A DNA stretch of 64,000 bases. Source: Cheiracanthium punctorium (Eukaryota; Arthropoda; Arachnida; Araneae; Cheiracanthiidae). Positions 12,357-23,230 of this stretch are shown here, piece after piece. A program made the position numbers and the translations under genes. The stretch is from the NCBI GenBank assembly GCA_038373885.1, contig JAWZYV010019541.1, forward strand, positions 186,001 to 250,000, in the 5' to 3' direction. The notes under the pieces were generated by a model. That model did not search any database. It had not been told where the DNA came from and saw only the letters and a program-made list of their open reading frames with translations. The number at the start of each line of letters is the position of its first letter. Positions within the stretch are counted from its first letter, which is position 1.

Positions 12357-12579
12357 AGTGACGTGTGTGTATATTTAACTCTCAAACCTCAAAAATTATT
12401 ATGAAATTTTATATATAAGATTGTTGTAACATCTAGTTGTGCATCTCGATTTTTGGTTCCAATCTACTGGAGAGTTTATTTACAGGACCACCGAAAAGAA
12501 TTTCAGTACTTTAATGTCTATGGACATCTTCAATATAAGACAATTGCAGACAGTGATTGTTTGGTACATGCCCAAAATC

Positions 12580-12815
12580 TCGCCGACTGTCCTGGACTTT
12601 GGCGAGTTTTGCCGAAATGTCGCCAAATTTGGCGATAGTCAGTCATTTCGTCCATGCCCAAAGTATCGCCATTTGTCATCGTTCTTGGCGAGTTTTGGCG
12701 AAATATCGCCAAATTTGGCGATAATCTGTCATTGTTGGTCCATGCTTAATATCTCGCCAAATGTCGTCGACATTGACCAGTTTCGCCGAAATATCGCCAA
12801 ATTTGGCGCCAAAAA
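12580..12815 (+). repeat. Minisatellite with TCGCCAAATTTGGCGA palindromes
   Basis: Three units of about 85-100 bp each carry 'ggcgagttt(t)gccgaaat(g/a)' or a variant, followed by the 16-bp self-complementary TCGCCAAATTTGGCGA (near 12628 and 12708) or a variant running into TTTGGCGCCAAA (near 12800). A 145-codon frame across this block is a by-product of the repeat. Confidence 0.8.
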
Positions 12816-13919
12816 TTATTTCGTATTTTGTATAACTAAAACTTTAACCCGTAGAATTTTGAACTTTTGTATTTAGAACTATATTATAATATCTAACTGT
12901 TTTCAATATCTTTTTTGACAGCAATCCACTAAGAATTTATTTATAGGGTGAGCCAAATGACTTTAAATACATTAAGGTGTATGGATGCATTCAATTCATT
13001 GAAAGTCTGTGGTCAATGACTACTGTGGCTATCCCCAAAATCTCGCAAATTATCTCAAGTTTGTCGGCTTTTGGTGAAATATCGCCAAATAAAGTGTCAG
13101 AAGGAAATCTTTCAAATTGAACTCAGCTTGGCGATATCGAAATATTTGGCTAGAAATCGCTAAACCTTACTATTATTGATATTTTATCTCTTTCAAACAA
13201 ATAAGTTTAGAGGAAGTGCATAGAAAACATTTTTATTTAATAGACGTGCAAGGAAGTCATGTGTTGGACACATCAGATTTTTTAAATTTAAAATCAGCAA
13301 ATCATTATCATTTATCAAAATATACTTAATTTTGTATGGAAAAGCAATGCGTAAAAGCTCATATTCTTAAGGCTTATTCTGAATGTGAAATACATATCTA
13401 GAGGCGTTATTGTGTTAACTGGTAAACTGTAACAGAGTTCGGCTATACAGGCAAGATCAGAAATGATGATATATCATATTTATAATAGCTATCTCATATA
13501 ATGAAATATGGTTGAGAGAGAAACTACTATTGTTTTATCTTCAGTGTGCTCGTTTCCTATTTGTTTACAAGCAGCCGATCACCGTCAAGAAAATTCTGCC
13601 TTCATAGTCAAAACAGACATAGTCAAAAATCCATTTTCCATAGTAACGGCTGTGTTAAATTAAAAAACAATTGTATTGCAAAAGTCGTATGGGCAACAAA
13701 CTGTACTTGGGGGTGACCAAAATAATTTCAGAGATTGCCCGAGGGTAGCACAAAAAGAAAACAAAACACAGGATTCTACCCTTCGTTATATACATTGCGG
13801 ATAAAAGTTATTTGTGAAAATGTTTCATGTTAATGTACGAGCTATTTTGCTTCAATATTGTCATTTCTAAAACTTTTGTTTTGACTTTACGCATTATTAA
13901 TTAGTTTTTCTTTCTACAG

Positions 13920-14018
13920 AAAAAAGAAGTCCTCCCATGTTAAGTATGACCTTTGTGACACAGCTAGAGTGAAAGACCCTGAAAGCTAATATCATAGGTT
14001 TCCAAAAGACCCAATAAT
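13920..14018 (+). pseudogene. THAP domain exon (HRFPKDP motif)
   Basis: It is bounded by a good acceptor (TTTTTCTTTCTACAG ending at 13919) and a donor GTAAGT at 14019. One frame reads '...KYDLCDTARVKDPES' then a stop, then 'YHRFPKDPIM'. The FHRFPKDP motif is the signature of the THAP C2CH zinc-binding DNA-binding domain. The in-frame stop just before the motif shows decay. The domain continues in the next exon. Confidence 0.6.
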
Positions 14019-14109
14019 GTAAGTGTTAATTTTAGTAAGAGTATACCATGTGTTACTCATTTTGTAATGAAGCTATCAACAAATTCTTTATGTATGGTAA
14101 TGTACAATG

Positions 14110-14933
14110 TAGGGATGCACCGAATATTCGGTTGGTATTCGGTATACTGCCTATTCGGAGTATACCGTGACGGTTCGGCCAAATATTTAAATATTCGACA
14201 CCCGAATAGTAAACAAATTTAAGTATTCCCCAATCAGTAAACAAATACATATTTTTTATATCATGAATGAAAGATATAGTATAGTACCATAGTACTAAAT
14301 TGATTCAAGTTGTTACTTACTAATATCACATGTGAATAAGCGTTAGAAACCCGTATAAAGTCCTCCTACCAAAGCACCCCCATCCTTGGCAGATAGTCCT
14401 AGCATAGCGTTCCACAATCACACAAAAAACCAATATCCCAATGAAATTTGTTTTAATGTAAGAGAAAACACCCCGATGTTAAATTTGAATTTTGTTGCTT
14501 TTCAGTTTTTCTTAAATCTCATGACGCATTACATTAACCTGTGCTATTACTAACTGATTTAAATTTGAAACATTCACCAGGAAAAAAAAGAAACTCATAA
14601 CATTAAGTATTCATAACTATGTGAAGTCAATTAACTGCTAATATTTTAAATAAAATAAGTAGGTAAAAAAAATTACCAGCATTTCACTAATATTTTAAAA
14701 AGTTATTAATAATATATAAAGGAAACACACTTGGATATTGAATTTTGCAGCATTTCAGTTTTTTAAGTTTTACACCATATGAAACATTTTTTAAGAAAAA
14801 ACTAATTAAATTAATCATTGTAATCAAAGTTTAATAAATTTTAACCAAGTATTCGGTATTCAGCCGAATATTCGGTTAGAATTTTAACCGAATATTTGTT
14901 ATTCGACAAAACGTGGTATTCAGTACATCCCTA
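14110..14933. mobile_element. hAT MITE, 824 bp, in a THAP-gene intron
   Basis: Ends are TAGGGATGCACCGAATATTC and the inverted TAGGGATGTACTGAATAC. The perfect 8-bp duplication GTACAATG lies at 14102-14109 and 14934-14941. Subterminal 'ccgaatattcgg' motifs repeat at both ends. The interior is AT-rich and noncoding. Confidence 0.92.
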
Positions 14934-15352
14934 GTACAATGTAAATCATGGAAATTTTCTTAGAAATGATTTTAATTCTTTGCCCACAACATTTTTCGGT
15001 TTTACATACAACCAAACATGAACTATTACACACAATGAAGAAATCCTCCAGAAAATCTCTTAAAGAGTAATTTTTTTTTTCTAAATGAATCCAAAATAGC
15101 AATAATACTTTGAAGATTTTTTTTTTTTTATAAACTATAAAATTACAAAACAAATTAAAATATACAGTAAAAGACAATGAAAGGTTGTTTTAATTGATTG
15201 TATTTTTGTGAAGGGGCCCTTTAATTGGTTATAATTTTGTGAAGGAATTTTAGTCGATTGTAATTCTGTGAAAGGGCTGTAAAACAGACCTACACTTTGT
15301 ATGTGTTGATCCCTGTCTGTACCCAATAAAGTTATTCTATTCTTTTTTGCAG

Positions 15353-15598
15353 GTCCAATAAATGAGCTGAAGTGTCCGGAAAGGAGTGGGTTATTTCATC
15401 ATCCCCCCCATGTGAGATACACCAGATTCCGGGTCTGTTCTGAACAGTTTTCAGCAAGCAACTATTCCAACACCATGATGCTGATTCTGACAGATATAAT
15501 TTGATGCCACACCACTGTGAAATTTCGACTTCAGATGATGAAGTGCCATCCTTTAGTTCTAACTCTGTGTTTACTGATGTGCTGAATGAAGTTGTTTA
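15353..15598 (+). pseudogene. THAP domain C-terminal exon (VCSEQF motif)
   Basis: It follows the acceptor TTCTTTTTTGCAG (ends 15352). The frame from 15355 reads 'PINELKCPERSGLFHH...' to 'RVCSEQFSASNY' and stops at 15502-15504. V-C-S-E-x-F matches the second half of a THAP domain (usually CSEHF), with the zinc-ligand His replaced by Gln. After a one-base shift an acidic, serine-rich frame runs from 15478 to a stop at 15596, as in linkers downstream of THAP domains. The position relative to 13920-14018 supports one split THAP domain. Confidence 0.6.
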
Positions 15599-15611
15599 AA
15601 TTTTACTCCAG

Positions 15612-15923
15612 GTAAACTCAGCGAGTTATGTTTCGAAAAAAGCTTGTGAGCAATTTAAGTGCAATGTTTGTAAAAATGATTTGATTGGTGAGAAAGAACT
15701 TTCAAAAAGTACAATGTTTTTATATTTCAAAAATTACAATATTGTTAAAAATGAGTTTATTGAATTTGAAATTCATAAGTATTATTCCTCAAATGTTGTT
15801 GGTACATTCTTTCAGACTTGTTCTTTTTTTGTCAATCTCATCCCTGACTTTCTGGAAAATAGTAGTGCAATATTTATATTTCTTACTCCAGTTTCTTTAT
15901 TCACATATATTTTTTTACTATGA
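15612..15923 (+). pseudogene. C-terminal transposase exon, THAP9/P-like
   Basis: An acceptor ends at 15611 (ATTTTACTCCAG). The frame stays open for 103 codons: 'SYVSKKACEQFKCNVCKNDL' early on, then 'FLYFKNYNIVKNEF' and a hydrophobic end. The pattern Y-V-x-x-K-x(6)-K-C-x-V-C resembles the cysteine pair near the C-terminus of THAP9/P-type transposases ('YxxGYVxRKL..C..C'). The conserved GY is not intact and the preceding catalytic exons are absent. This is a family-level inference. Confidence 0.45.
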
Positions 15924-18878
15924 TATTGTTAAAACAGTGCATTACTTACAAAGCTGTATTACAAAACTTATTCAAAAGTAAAATTATCAAAAAGAAACAG
16001 CCATAGCAAAAATTATTTGTTTTTATTTTCAGAATTACTTAATGCAAGAATGTAGAAGCATTAAATTTTATTTTTATATTAGGAAATGTATTTACTATTA
16101 TACTTAAATATATATATCTCTATATTTATTTCTTTCATTTTGGCACATGGTAGTTAATGGAATATATACTGTGTAAAAAAAAAACAATGTTATTTTATCT
16201 TAACATAATTAAGAGGGTATGTCATTAAGTAAGCCACATATGCATGTGGCATAATGCTCAGTTAGAAATAAATCTATTCAAAGAACAGCGATAGATGACC
16301 AAACTTAGCTCAGCATGATTTTCTCATCTGTTTTTGCCTATTGAAGCAACAGCTTGGAGGCAAGAACCAAATGATAAAAAAAAAAAAATTTTTAATAATT
16401 ATGGCATTCAGTGTAAGGTGGTGTATTATGAATGTCATAGCTAAATTTATGCAGCTAGAATACGGGCTGAAGTGCACATAAACATTTGTAGGGCCTGTGT
16501 TAAAAAATAAAATTGTTTCCAAGTGTTTGTCATCATAATTTATTTTTCCTTATAATTTAGAATTTACAGTCACACAATATGATAGAACTTGCATCATTTT
16601 ACTTAATGACTTTCCATCATATTTTCTTTTTCATATTAAATAGCTGCCAACTTGTAAGAATTTACAAAATGTACAAATGTTTATTTTTTCCCTTGTTTTA
16701 TACTAATGGATCACAGTATAAATATTTTTTGTTGATAAAAATCTTTCAAAGCGACAGATGTTAAAATTTTCCTTTTGCATTTTAATTTAAATGATTTTGA
16801 GTGTGATGCAGAGAGTCAAGAGTTTAAAAACTTACTACTCAGTAGTTGCAGAATTTTAAGTGGCAACCTTATTAAAAAAATTTTAAGTAACCGAAATAAA
16901 TTAGTTTTGTTTTCATTATTTTTGTTCTTATAACTTTCACTTACGTAAAATTTTACAGTAATTTGTAATAGCTGACAGATTTCTCTTCAGAGATCTTGTT
17001 TTTTCTTAGTATTTTTATTGAAATGCATCAATTTCAAAATATTACGCTTACTATATACTTTTATGAAAACTGACATTCAATGATTTTCACTGCTAGCTTA
17101 GATTGGTCAAAAGAAACATAACAAAAAAAAAAGGGTGTGTATGAAATTTGATCCAATTTCAGTATTTAGTTACTTGAGAATAAACAAATAATAGAAATAA
17201 TAACTTCTTTATGATTTGGCATTTGTGCATGCACAAAAGCAAAACGTTTCCTGATTTTTGGATATTTTTATGAAATTCCCTGATATTTCCATGATCTGTC
17301 ACCACCCTGTGCTAGTATTTAGTTTTATTATTTTCCCACTAATCACTAAGTCAAAATTATTTGACAGCACGTCTATGGCCCAATTAAACCTATCTGGAAG
17401 TTTTTTTTAAACAACTTTTGATCACTAATTTTCTTTTGATTGTTCAAACTACATATTTGTGAACCTAAATTACTACCTCTGCATTGAACAGTTCTTTAAA
17501 AATTCTTCTCACCCCCATTTTCAGAAGATAAATAATCTTGCAGACTTACAACTAGTGATTTTAGTGATTTTTACTTTTTATTAAATATTACTTCTTCGAA
17601 TAGTTGTGAAAAGGTAATGTTTTGTTTGATTAATTAAACATAAAAAGTCTCAATGGTTTAAATTGTTTCTTTAAGTACAATTTCAGATCAGTATGCGAAT
17701 CAAAAATTAAATAGTTTTGATGCATTTATTGAAAACTAGATTCTTTTTCTTTTCTTTCTTTCGTTTTTTTTTTTTTTTTGGATAGGTGTGTGTGTCATTT
17801 TTTTATTGTAATTGTTTTATATTTCTTGTCTCCCAAATATTTGACTTTTTTTCCCTCTTTGTTTGTAATGGATCCTACAGATACATTTTTTTTTGGGGGG
17901 GGGGCATTTTTTATTGTAATTTTTCTTGTCTCCTAAATATTTGATTTTTTCTCTTTGTTTATAATGGATCGCATAGCACATTTTTTTCTTAATGTAATTC
18001 AACCTTAATTGTGTACTGTCCTAATCTTCTCGAATCCTAACAGTTGTGCTGTAAATACATAAATTATTTACAGAAACATAGTTTGTTGTCTTGTTTTACA
18101 AAGCCTATTTTAAATTTGTTAAACTCAGCTACAATTCTACTTGAAATTTTGTTGCTTGTACAGTTATTTGAATTATCTGTTTTCTGTATTGACTATCCAA
18201 ATAAAATATAGGTGAAACTTTATAATGTCTCATACTTCATTTTTGTTATTTGTTATTGTTTTAACATATAAACATGCAGACTGATTATATAAATAATTCC
18301 AAGAAAGGTCTACCAATTTATTACATATATAAGGCCCAATTAATTAATTTTCATTTATCTTAAAATAATAATAATAATTTAAAATTGATGATGTACAAAA
18401 AATACATTAAGTTTATGCACATTCACACTAATAACTTCTACTTTATTGGTGTTTTTTGTGCTACTGTTTGAAGAAATTATCATCCATATTTATATCTTTT
18501 AAAAATAATTGAAGTTTTCGTATACACTTTTCTTTGCATAATGCAGTATTCTTCAGCAGAACAAGTCTTAAATCATAACAATTATAACCACATTTAAGGA
18601 CAAGTTTGGCATCTAAAATTATTATGCTGATGCCACATTTTAAATTATTTTACTGGGTGTTTTGAATAGTGAATTATGAGAGTAAGTATATCTTTTTTTT
18701 TATTTCAGCATACATGGTAGTTATTAGTAAATATTAAATATAAAGTTCAACTTATTTCCCAATTGTTGCAATAGAATATACACATTTATTTTAAAAGTGA
18801 TGAGCACAAAACAGTAGTCCATATCACATTATACAAATTTTTATTTTATTATTTTTTTTTTAACACTGTATTTTTACC
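15924..18878. other. AT-rich, no gene recognised
   Basis: This is the downstream part of the P-like element: long A/T runs, scattered short frames and no splice-linked coding. A tandem duplication of ~95 bp lies at 17805-18000 ('cttgtctcc(c/t)aaatatttga' and 'ctttgttt(g/a)taatggatc' occur in both halves). Candidate polyadenylation hexamers are common but not informative. Confidence 0.5.
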
Positions 18879-19480
18879 CTAAAAGTATAAACTTAAACAA
18901 TGATATAAATTCCTGATTAAATCAATATTATTTCACTGATCCTCATCTGATTTTATGATTAAAATAAGTTTAAACAGCTATTCTCATTACGAAATAATAA
19001 TAATAGCAACCCTTGCTTCAAGTTCAAATTACCCCCAAAAGTGTTAATTCAAACAACTGGATTTGGATTAAATCAATATTCAATATTATTTCATCGATTG
19101 TTTCCTGAATTTATATTTAAAAGAAGTTTAAGCAGCGATTCCCGTAACAAAATAATAATTAAAATAACCTAAGTTTCATAAATAATTTTTTTTCCCCAAA
19201 AAGTGTAAACTAACAATAGTCTAACTTTAATCACACTTGTGATTGAACTTTAATCATAATATTATTTCGCCGATCGTTCAGCGAATTTATAATTAAAACA
19301 AGTTTAAGCAGCGATTCCCGTAACAAAATAGTAATTAAAATAACCTAAGTTTCATAAATAAATTTTTTCCCAAAAGTGTAAACTTTAACAATGATCAAAC
19401 TTTTTTACACCAATATTATTTAGTTGATCGTTACCCGATTTTATAAATGAAAGCATTTTAAACGGCGTTTCTTCATTAAA
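18879..19480 (+). repeat. Subterminal tandem repeat, ~165-bp units
   Basis: Four units begin near 18879, 19034, 19198 and 19369 with 'aaaagt(g)taaac'. They share 'aatattatttc(g/a)(c/t)(c/t)gat(c/t)gtt', 'aagtttaa(g/a)cagcgattcccgt' and 'aaataaccta'. They lie at the right end of the P-like element, where subterminal repeats are expected. Confidence 0.8.
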
Positions 19481-19678
19481 GGGGGGGAAAATAACTCCCA
19501 GCTAACTCAAAGCAAAGGCGAAAATAGTTTCGGATCTGCGTTTGAGCCCTGTAAAGTTGTTTTTTTTTACCACCACGGTTTCCGCCAACGCCGCGCATGC
19601 GCGCGTTTCTGCTCTTACATTATCCCTATGAGAGTTGGACTTCTTCACGCAGTGGTTATTTATATTCTTTGGGGGAGT

Positions 19679-19807
19679 TATTCTTTTAGCATGCGAAAAA
19701 CTGGCGTCAACTGTTATTTTATTTCAAAGCAGCTGATAAGAGCGAAATGATTTAGAAGTACGTTATTGCGCTGTAAATGAAAAGGCTAAGAGGAAAATTA
19801 AAAGCTT
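19679..19807 (-). repeat. GypC 3' LTR, middle segment
   Basis: Matches 42830-42959 of the intact LTR copy ('ttagcatgcgaaaaactggc' versus 'ttagtatgcg...'). It lies between the P-like element and GypA. Confidence 0.92.
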
Positions 19808-19996
19808 TGCGGTGGTGCATACTCCCCTGGAACAAACCCCTTGGTTTGCGAATCCGCACTGTAACGGCAACTGGCTAGTGCACAACTCAACCGGTTTTCC
19901 CCGGACTGGACTCCCAACGTGGTTCTCACTCAGACGCCTGTAGACCTCGCGCTCGCCTGTATGTTGTGATTTTCCCCTGTTTCGCTGCCACATGTT
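19808..19996 (+). repeat. GypA 5' LTR, first 189 bp
   Basis: Begins TGCGGTGGTGCATACTCCCC and ends with the duplicated target CACATGTT, where hAT-A begins. It continues at 24548-24671. 189 + 124 = 313, exactly the length of the 3' LTR. Confidence 0.95.
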
Positions 19997-22075
19997 CAGA
20001 GGCGTAGCTAGGGTTACCAGCGCCCGGGGACAACTGAAGATTTTGCGCCCCCCTCCACCTCCCCCTAAAAAGGGAAATTGGCAAACCCATAAAAGTTCTT
20101 CAGAAAACTGTGATATCTGAAAATTAAAAAAATTTTTAAATAAAAAAAAAGTGATTAAAAAATACAATTATTTAAAATACGTTAAATCCCCCACCCCCTT
20201 CCTTTCTTGATTGCATTTTGGCTTGTTTGCCGATTACAGCTACTTTCTTTTAACATCAAAACCTTCTGTACCATTTGTCCATAGAACGCCATACCATTTA
20301 CTCATAGAAGCCCATTATCAACGTAATTCGTTATGTGAAAAAAGTGATAGAAATAATCTGAGGACAAGTTTTAAGAATAAAACATTTTAATTCATTAACT
20401 GACAATTCTCTATTTTTAAAAAAAAAATTCCCTTTTAACTCTCCACATTCAGGCGGGCTTTAGTCCCTACCATTGGGGGGTGGGCATATGTCAGTGATAC
20501 AAAAATGTTTTATCCTTCTTCAGCAGTCGAATTAACTATATTTAATATTTATGTCAGGTCAAAACTAATTTATACCATGTATTTCGTATAGTGATTTGCA
20601 CTTCGATAGATTATGCACACCAGCTAATAATGAATGTACGTATGATGGCATTTATTTTCTACAATTCGAATATTTTACTGACCCGATTACCAAACTGATC
20701 AAAATGAATTTTTTTCGGGCTTTTTTTTTCTGGCATTTGAAATATAAGACATTTTGAATTCTTTTCCAGTTACTGATATCAACTTTTTTTTTTTTTTTCC
20801 CGAGAAGATGCTCAAAACTTGTATTATTTCTTGCATTATTACTTGTAAAAATATAATTAAAAGAACAACCTTAAGCACTGAAAAATTTTAAACACGCATT
20901 TTTATTTCAAAAAATCATAATTAGCATTCAGCAATATAGAAAACTGCAAAAGTACAATATTTCTTACCTTAACTTGAAGGTTCTCTTGGGAAGGAGAACC
21001 AGAAACGCAGACTTTAAAGCAGTTTCTATTTAAATATGCAGCTTTTTAAAAAGACGAGTACAGCAGATTATTACTATATAAGGAATGAAAGACTAAGTAG
21101 AATCATATGAGAAAAAAATATCTCACGTTGACATTCAGTTCTCTTCAAATGTCCCCGAATTACGAGAGAGCATCCAGACAGTGGCGGCTCGTGGGTTATT
21201 TAAATGGAGGTTCACAAAACAAATGTCGAAAATTAAATAGGCAGATACAACGCACCTTACAAATTAAAATATATTTGCGTTTCCAGCAGTTAAAGGAAAA
21301 CAATGCACGCAACTGAAAGAAAACAAGTAATATTTTGTCTTACATTTCGTCACCAAGATAAGTGTTAGCAAAGGTACAAGTCTTGATTCATTTTATTTCA
21401 ATTTTTTGTCAAAGGATAGTATTGAAAATAGTCCCTGCTTTAGCTCCGAAACACTTCTTTTGCTCCCATCTTAATTATTTACACTAGTTTCTAAAAAAAA
21501 AAAATATTTTAGTGGAAAAGGGATAGAAATGAAGAAAATAATAAGAAAATGAAATAAAAATGGATTAACTAACCGAACGTAACAAACCAAGGGAAAATCC
21601 GGAAGAGATAACCGCAAAAAATGTCCCTTGTCCACACCGAAAATGTGCGAACGGAATGATATCAGAAGAGCCGTACTGCTTCTTAATTCTCTCCGCTTCT
21701 GTTCTCAGAGAGCGGATCAGAAGGGAATTTTTCCGTTCGCACGAGCGATCGATTAAAGGCTGTACTGTAGAGCCTACACTACAGTGCGTTAGCCATAATA
21801 AGAGTATTTTAATAATAGTGGGGGAAGAGAGTAAAACTGACGTTTTAAATTCACAAAAATCTAGAAGTGTACTTAATATTTAAAAAAAATAATAATTTGT
21901 CAATGTGTTTATTTTATATTAGCTGAAGTACCCGCCGTTGACGGGTTAGTATATAAAAAAAAAAATGAATGCAAATTTCAAAAAGCAAGAACTTTCGTTA
22001 GCATTGTAGGAGTACACAGAATAAATGTAGAATGTTGCCAAAGAAAGCGAAGTTATAATTTTTATGTATATTGTT

Positions 22076-22370
22076 TATTTGCCAGGAGAGGACAGCTCGC
22101 GTCACTGAATGTGTCGCTTAGAGCTACATATGCGTCCTTCCCGGAATTTCCCGCCACAATTTGGAACCTCATCAGAAGGTGGGGGGGGGGCTTCTGAATA
22201 TTGGCACCCCTCGGAAACTGCTAGCGACCGCTGAGAGGACTTTCGGAACCAAGGATTTAACGTGCACGTACACTGCATGTACACTGTGGTCTTTAGTGGT
22301 ATGCCCGTATCGAACCCTCAACCTTCCGGTTACGAGTCCAACGCCTTAACCACTGGGCTACCACGGCCCT
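22076..22370 (-). mobile_element. tRNA-derived SINE (tRNA-Thr-like head)
   Basis: On the minus strand the head reads 'gtagcccagtggttaaggcg' (A box) and 'gggttcgatac' (B box), with an anticodon-loop-like CTCGTAA (CGT, Thr). The target duplication ATGTAYATTGTT lies at 22064-22075 and 22371-22382 with one mismatch. At about 295 bp it is too long and too diverged for a functional tRNA. Confidence 0.85.
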
Positions 22371-22427
22371 ATGTACATTGTTAAAATATTACAGGTTAGA
22401 GAGTAACTTAGTAATATTATTTCATTC

Positions 22428-23230
22428 GCTTTAGTCGTAATTATGTGATGAGCGGACGAATATTTCCGCATATTGAAATAATTTTCGCAAAATCTCAAAA
22501 TCTAATCAACATTTTTGTAAAATTGGAACCCTAGAATTTAAGTTGAGTTGAAACCTATCATGTCACCAAATTTCGTTTCATTCTCTGCAGTCTTTATTTC
22601 GTGATGCTGGAACAAAAATTTCAGCATTTTAAAACGATTTTCACAAAATCTCAAAATGTAATCAAAATATTTTTTAAATTCAACACCTATAAATTAAGAT
22701 TGGCAACTACCTATCATATCACCAAATTTCGTATTAGTCGTTATTACGCGATGCTTGAAGAAATATAACCGCATTTTGAGAGAATTTTCACAAAATCTCA
22801 AAATCTAATCAAAATGTTTAAAAAATTGGACACCTATACTTTATGTTGAGCAACATCATGTGACAAAATTTCATATCATTCGCTTTAGTCATTATTATGT
22901 AATGCGTGAACAAAAGTTCACTCAGTTTGAAACAATTTTCGCAAAATTTCAAAATCTAATCAAGATTTTTTAAAAATTCGACGACAATGTTTTAAGTTGA
23001 GTGACCACCAATCATGATACCAAATTTCATTTCAATCGCTTCGGTCGTTTTTACGTGATGCTGGAACACAAATTTACGCAGTTTGAAAGGATTTTCACAA
23101 AATCTCGAAATCTAATGAAGATTTTTTAAAAATTCGACGCTTATGTTTTAAGTTGAGTGACCATCTATCATGACACCAAATTTCATATCATTCGCTTCAC
23201 TCGTTTTTACGTGATACTTAAACAAAAAAG
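22428..23230 (+). repeat. ~155-bp satellite units (five)
   Basis: The phrase 'ccaaatttc(g/a)t(t/a)tcattcgc' or a close form recurs near 22562, 22718, 22861, 23017 and 23172, alternating with 'ttttcacaaaatctcaaaatctaatcaa'. The same unit appears at 47740-48065 (inverted) and 59800-60650. Confidence 0.85.

Larger units (their letters stand above)
11309..13253. mobile_element. Unclassified element with ACTTCCTTG(T/C)ACGT ends
   Basis: The left end ACTTCCTTGTACGT and the right end ACGTGCAAGGAAGT are inverted partners. The interior consists of two tandem families (173-bp units at 11550-12070, ~85-100-bp units at 12580-12815) and palindromes. No open frame looks real and I could not define a target duplication. 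It lies in the first intron of the THAP gene remnant. Confidence 0.5.
10275..19670 (+). mobile_element. THAP-domain (P-like) transposon, 9.4 kb, internally deleted
   Basis: The intact LTR copy at 42820-42850 shows that this segment is an insertion. It is flanked by 8-bp AGGGGAGT (10267-10274) and GGGGGAGT (19671-19678), one mismatch apart. It contains a spliced THAP-domain gene remnant and an exon like the C-terminal part of THAP9/P transposases. P elements make 8-bp duplications and have introns. No clear terminal inverted repeat is visible, and the central catalytic region is missing. An alternative is a captured host gene segment. Confidence 0.55.

Noticed and set aside
12439..12876. 145-codon plus-strand frame
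   Set aside because: Covers the palindromic minisatellite; the repeated translation is a by-product.
10275..19670. Reading the THAP segment as an intact host gene
   Set aside because: It lies inside an LTR whose intact copy lacks it, has stops before the THAP motif, and lacks the catalytic exons.
22290..22370. Functional tRNA-Thr gene
   Set aside because: Stems do not pair, and it continues into a SINE body with a target duplication.
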